In this document: piece after piece, positions 6,120-8,286 of the stretch
Layout: the number at the start of each line of letters is the position of its first letter
How positions within the stretch are numbered: position 1 is the first letter of the stretch
NCBI GenBank assembly: GCA_938008665.1
Contig: CALLKA010000143.1
Location: 1-8,286, forward strand
Length of the DNA: 8,286 nt
DNA from: an uncultured Bacteroidota bacterium
Lineage (GTDB): Bacteria > Bacteroidota > Bacteroidia > Chitinophagales > Chitinophagaceae
Reading direction: 5' to 3'
Notes under the pieces: generated by a model
Seen by the model: only the letters and a program-made list of their open reading frames with translations
The model's database searches: none
What the model was told of the DNA's origin: nothing
Translations under genes and position numbers: made by a program

Positions 6120-7211
6120 ATGTCAAACGAAACATTAGCAACCCCCAAATTTCCTGTAATGGCAAAGTCATTGCATGCAGAATTAAAACGTCGCGTTAAT
6201 TTATATTTGGAGGAACATGCGGTGATAGGTACAGGTAATTATAAGTTGTTTTCTAAGGCCATCATTTTATTAAGTTTATTTGTAATCACCTATATTCATT
6301 TGGTATTTTTCACACCACCTACTTTTTATGCAATATTAGAGTGTATACTTTTTGGTGGACTCATTGCAGCCATAGGATTTAATGTGATGCATGATGGTAG
6401 TCATGGAAGTTTTAGTAAGCACAATTGGTTAAATAAATTAGCATCCTCTTCCATTAGTGTTTTAGGCGCAAGTCGTTTTATGTGGGCAACAAAGCATGTA
6501 ACAATACATCATACTTATACTAATATTGATGGGGTAGATGATGATATCGAAGTGGGGGCACTCATGCGCATGGCGCCTACGCAGAAGCATTATATTTTAC
6601 ATCGTTTTCAACATATCTATTTTTGGGTGTTATATATGCTATTGTATATTTTTTGGATATTTTACACCGATTATAAAAAATATTTTTCGAGAAAAATTGG
6701 ATCTGTGCCATTGAAAAAAATGACAATTGCAGAACACCTCGAATTTTGGATAGTTAAACTTTACCATGCAGCTGTATTTATTATTATACCAGTTTATATG
6801 TTGGGATGGGTGAGTTGGGTAGTCGGATTTTTTGTGACTGGATGTTTTGCTGGCTTCATTTTAAGTATTGTATTTCAATTGGCGCATACGGTTACTGAAA
6901 CTGAATTCCCAGTTGCTTTGCAACCTGAAAATGTAATGCCAGATGAGTTTGCGGCACATCAAATTATGACGACAGCAAATTTCGCAACAAAAAGCAAAAT
7001 TGTAAGCTGGTTGGTAGGTGGTTTGAATTTTCAAATTGAACATCATTTGTTTCCTAAAATATCACATGTACATTATCCAGCAATTTCAAAAATCGTTAAA
7101 AAAACATGTGCGGACTTTAAATTACAATACAATGAATACCCAACGGTATTGAGTGCAATTCGAGCACATGTATTACATCTTAAATCACTAAGCAAGCCTA
7201 GCTTCGCTTAA
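6120..7211 (+). CDS. Membrane-bound fatty acid (acyl-lipid or acyl-CoA) desaturase
   Basis: This di-iron integral membrane enzyme inserts a double bond in fatty acyl chains, adjusting membrane fluidity. From the ATG at 6120 the product has 363 residues. All histidine boxes are present: HDGSH (91-95), HVTIHH (126-131) and QIEHH (305-309), plus H256 in QLAHTVTE. The glutamine in the third box is the pattern seen in front-end (delta-5/6, linoleoyl-CoA-type) desaturases, but regiospecificity cannot be read from sequence. There is no N-terminal cytochrome b5 domain (no HPGG), so electrons must come from a separate ferredoxin or other donor. Hydrophobic helices lie near 45-68, 72-90, 165-184 and 217-256. 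An ATG at 5994 would add 42 residues rich in Ile, Asn and Tyr; I judge these non-coding because MSNETLATPKFP followed by LHAELKRRVNLYL is a typical family start. The gene is monocistronic and closed by a strong terminator. Confidence 0.92.
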   Translation: MSNETLATPKFPVMAKSLHAELKRRVNLYLEEHAVIGTGNYKLFSKAIILLSLFVITYIHLVFFTPPTFYAILECILFGGLIAAIGFNVMHDGSHGSFSKHNWLNKLASSSISVLGASRFMWATKHVTIHHTYTNIDGVDDDIEVGALMRMAPTQKHYILHRFQHIYFWVLYMLLYIFWIFYTDYKKYFSRKIGSVPLKKMTIAEHLEFWIVKLYHAAVFIIIPVYMLGWVSWVVGFFVTGCFAGFILSIVFQLAHTVTETEFPVALQPENVMPDEFAAHQIMTTANFATKSKIVSWLVGGLNFQIEHHLFPKISHVHYPAISKIVKKTCADFKLQYNEYPTVLSAIRAHVLHLKSLSKPSFA

Positions 7212-7236
7212 TCGCATATTACGCAGTTATTGTGTA

Positions 7237-7274
7237 AACAAAAAGGACGCCGATATTTCGGCGTCCTTTTTGTT
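7237..7274. terminator. Bidirectional rho-independent terminator (desaturase / topA)
   Basis: AACAAAAAGGACGCCGA (7237-7253) and TCGGCGTCCTTTTTGTT (7258-7274) form a perfect 17-bp inverted repeat with a TATT loop. The GC-rich core is flanked by A5 and T5, which become the U tract in either direction. It lies 25 bases after the desaturase stop and 40 bases after the topA stop, so it serves both convergent genes. Confidence 0.93.
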
Positions 7275-7314
7275 GGTATCATACTCTCACTCATTGAATT
7301 GTTAATTCATATGA

Positions 7315-8286
7315 TTAAGAAGCTTTTTTCTTTCTTGCCATTTTACGTGGTGGATTTGCTTTTAATTCAGCGATAATCGCATTCACTTCCTCAATGGTCA
7401 ATGTTTCCACTTTTTCTTGCTGTTCCTTATTTAACTTATAATTTCTTAATCCTTGTTTGATATAAGGTCCATAAGGCCCACGTAATAATTGTATTTTTTC
7501 TTTTTCAAATACTTTAATGGTACGCTCATCCTTGGCTTTGCGTTTTTCCGCAATCATAGGGGTTAATTCCTCAAGGGTAACGGTGTAGGGGTCCATTTCC
7601 TTATTCAAGGAATAAAACTTCTTAGCATGGGCCGCATAAGGGCCAAATCGACCAATATTAACAGAGACATCCTCCTCCTCAAATTGTCCTAAAGTGCGGG
7701 GCAGTTTAAATAATTCTAGTGCCTCTTCAAAACTGATGGTTTCAATACTTTGAGACGCTTTTAATTTGGCAAATCTTGGTTTTTCTTCTTCATCCTGATG
7801 ACCTATTTGAACCATTGGGCCATAACGACCCATTCTAGTGATCAATTTTTTACCACTCACGGGGTCAAATCCTAATTCTCTTTCCCCCTTGGCTCTTTCT
7901 GCATTCTCTAAGGTATGTTCGATAGTGGTGTGAAAGGGTTCATAAAAAGAAGCAAGCATATCACTCCATAAAAGTTTGCCTGCAGCTATTTCATCAAATT
8001 CACCTTCAATTTTAGCAGTGAAATTAAAATCCATCACTTTTGAAAAGTGTAGTTTTAAAAAGTCAGTCACCACCAAGCCTAAATCAGTAGGGGATAATTT
8101 ATTTTTTTCAGCACCCGTAATTTCTGATGAAGTCACGGTAGTTATTTCGTCCTTGTTATTTAAAGAAAGCACTTGAAAATTCCTTTTAATACCTTCTTTT
8201 TCTCTTTTTTCTACATAATTACGCTTCATGATCGTTGAAATAGTAGGCGCATAGGTAGATGGGCGACCAATACCCAATTCTTCTAA
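7315..8286 (-). CDS. topA: DNA topoisomerase I, C-terminal part (5' end outside window)
   Basis: The 323 visible residues are the C-terminal half of the type IA topoisomerase that relaxes negative supercoils. The frame is open to the window edge, and the apparent start at 8277 is an internal TTG (leucine). Near the edge is GIGRPSTYAPTI, a conserved core motif of bacterial TopA. The core continues with KLSPTDLGLVV and the FTAKIEGEFDEIAAG segment. Three diverged C-terminal repeats follow, each centred on a glycine-aromatic-Gly-Pro turn: GRYGPMVQIG, GRFGPYAAH and GPYGPYIKQG. No cysteine pairs are present, so the repeats replace the zinc-ribbon fingers of E. coli TopA, as is usual in Bacteroidota. 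The protein ends in a basic tail (RKMARKKKAS) likely to aid DNA binding. The Toprim domain and catalytic tyrosine lie outside the window. Confidence 0.95.
   Translation of the reverse strand, partial: LEELGIGRPSTYAPTISTIMKRNYVEKREKEGIKRNFQVLSLNNKDEITTVTSSEITGAEKNKLSPTDLGLVVTDFLKLHFSKVMDFNFTAKIEGEFDEIAAGKLLWSDMLASFYEPFHTTIEHTLENAERAKGERELGFDPVSGKKLITRMGRYGPMVQIGHQDEEEKPRFAKLKASQSIETISFEEALELFKLPRTLGQFEEEDVSVNIGRFGPYAAHAKKFYSLNKEMDPYTVTLEELTPMIAEKRKAKDERTIKVFEKEKIQLLRGPYGPYIKQGLRNYKLNKEQQEKVETLTIEEVNAIIAELKANPPRKMARKKKAS

Noticed and set aside
6861..7046. Minus-strand open frame inside the desaturase gene
   Set aside because: It is antisense to the region encoding the third histidine box; the composition reflects the complementary strand and no family is recognisable.
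7976..8176. Plus-strand open frame inside topA
   Set aside because: It is antisense to conserved topA coding sequence, and the low-complexity Ser/Lys/Val product resembles no known protein.
1..8286. Mobile element, CRISPR array, defence system or other novel multi-gene system
   Set aside because: No transposase, integrase, direct-repeat array, tRNA-anchored att site or unknown gene cluster is visible; every sizeable frame matches a known, mostly housekeeping family.

Overview
The window looks like ordinary chromosomal DNA from an AT-rich member of the Bacteroidota, most likely a Chitinophagaceae/Chitinophagales-type organism. The evidence is a TonB-dependent receptor ending in a terminal Phe, a signal peptidase I with the N-terminal DUF5684-like membrane domain found in this phylum, a DNA topoisomerase I with glycine-rich C-terminal repeats instead of zinc fingers, start codons with A/T-rich leaders and no clear Shine-Dalgarno sequence, and TAnnTTTG-type -7 promoter boxes. 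The genus is inferred from general resemblance, not from any search.

Layout: (1) Bases 2-880 (+) are the C-terminal part of a TonB-dependent outer-membrane receptor, closed by a strong terminator. (2) Bases 1007-1993 (+) encode the pyruvate dehydrogenase E1 beta subunit, standing alone without E1 alpha. (3) Bases 2143-3654 (+) encode signal peptidase I (lepB). (4) Bases 3705-4187 (+) encode cytidine deaminase (cdd). (5) A minus-strand cluster read from 5919 down to 4189 holds a SirB1/transglutaminase-like protein, a CsaA-like tRNA-binding protein and an Ogt-type DNA methyltransferase. The last two overlap by one base (TAATG), and the cluster meets cdd tail-to-tail with a single base between stop codons. 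(6) Bases 6120-7211 (+) encode a membrane fatty acid desaturase. (7) A 17-bp perfect-stem bidirectional terminator separates it from the 3' part of topA, which is on the minus strand and runs off the right edge.

The genes are mostly unrelated housekeeping functions: nutrient uptake, central carbon metabolism, protein export, pyrimidine salvage, RNA binding, alkylation repair, lipid desaturation and DNA supercoiling. I see no mobile element, CRISPR array, tRNA, rRNA, toxin-antitoxin pair or defence island, and no convincing new multi-gene system. The points worth a second look are compact gene boundaries, where promoter-like -7 boxes overlap terminators upstream of lepB and cdd; the one-base convergent cdd/ogt junction; loss of the family histidine in the SirB1-like protein; and start-site corrections for lepB, csaA and the desaturase.
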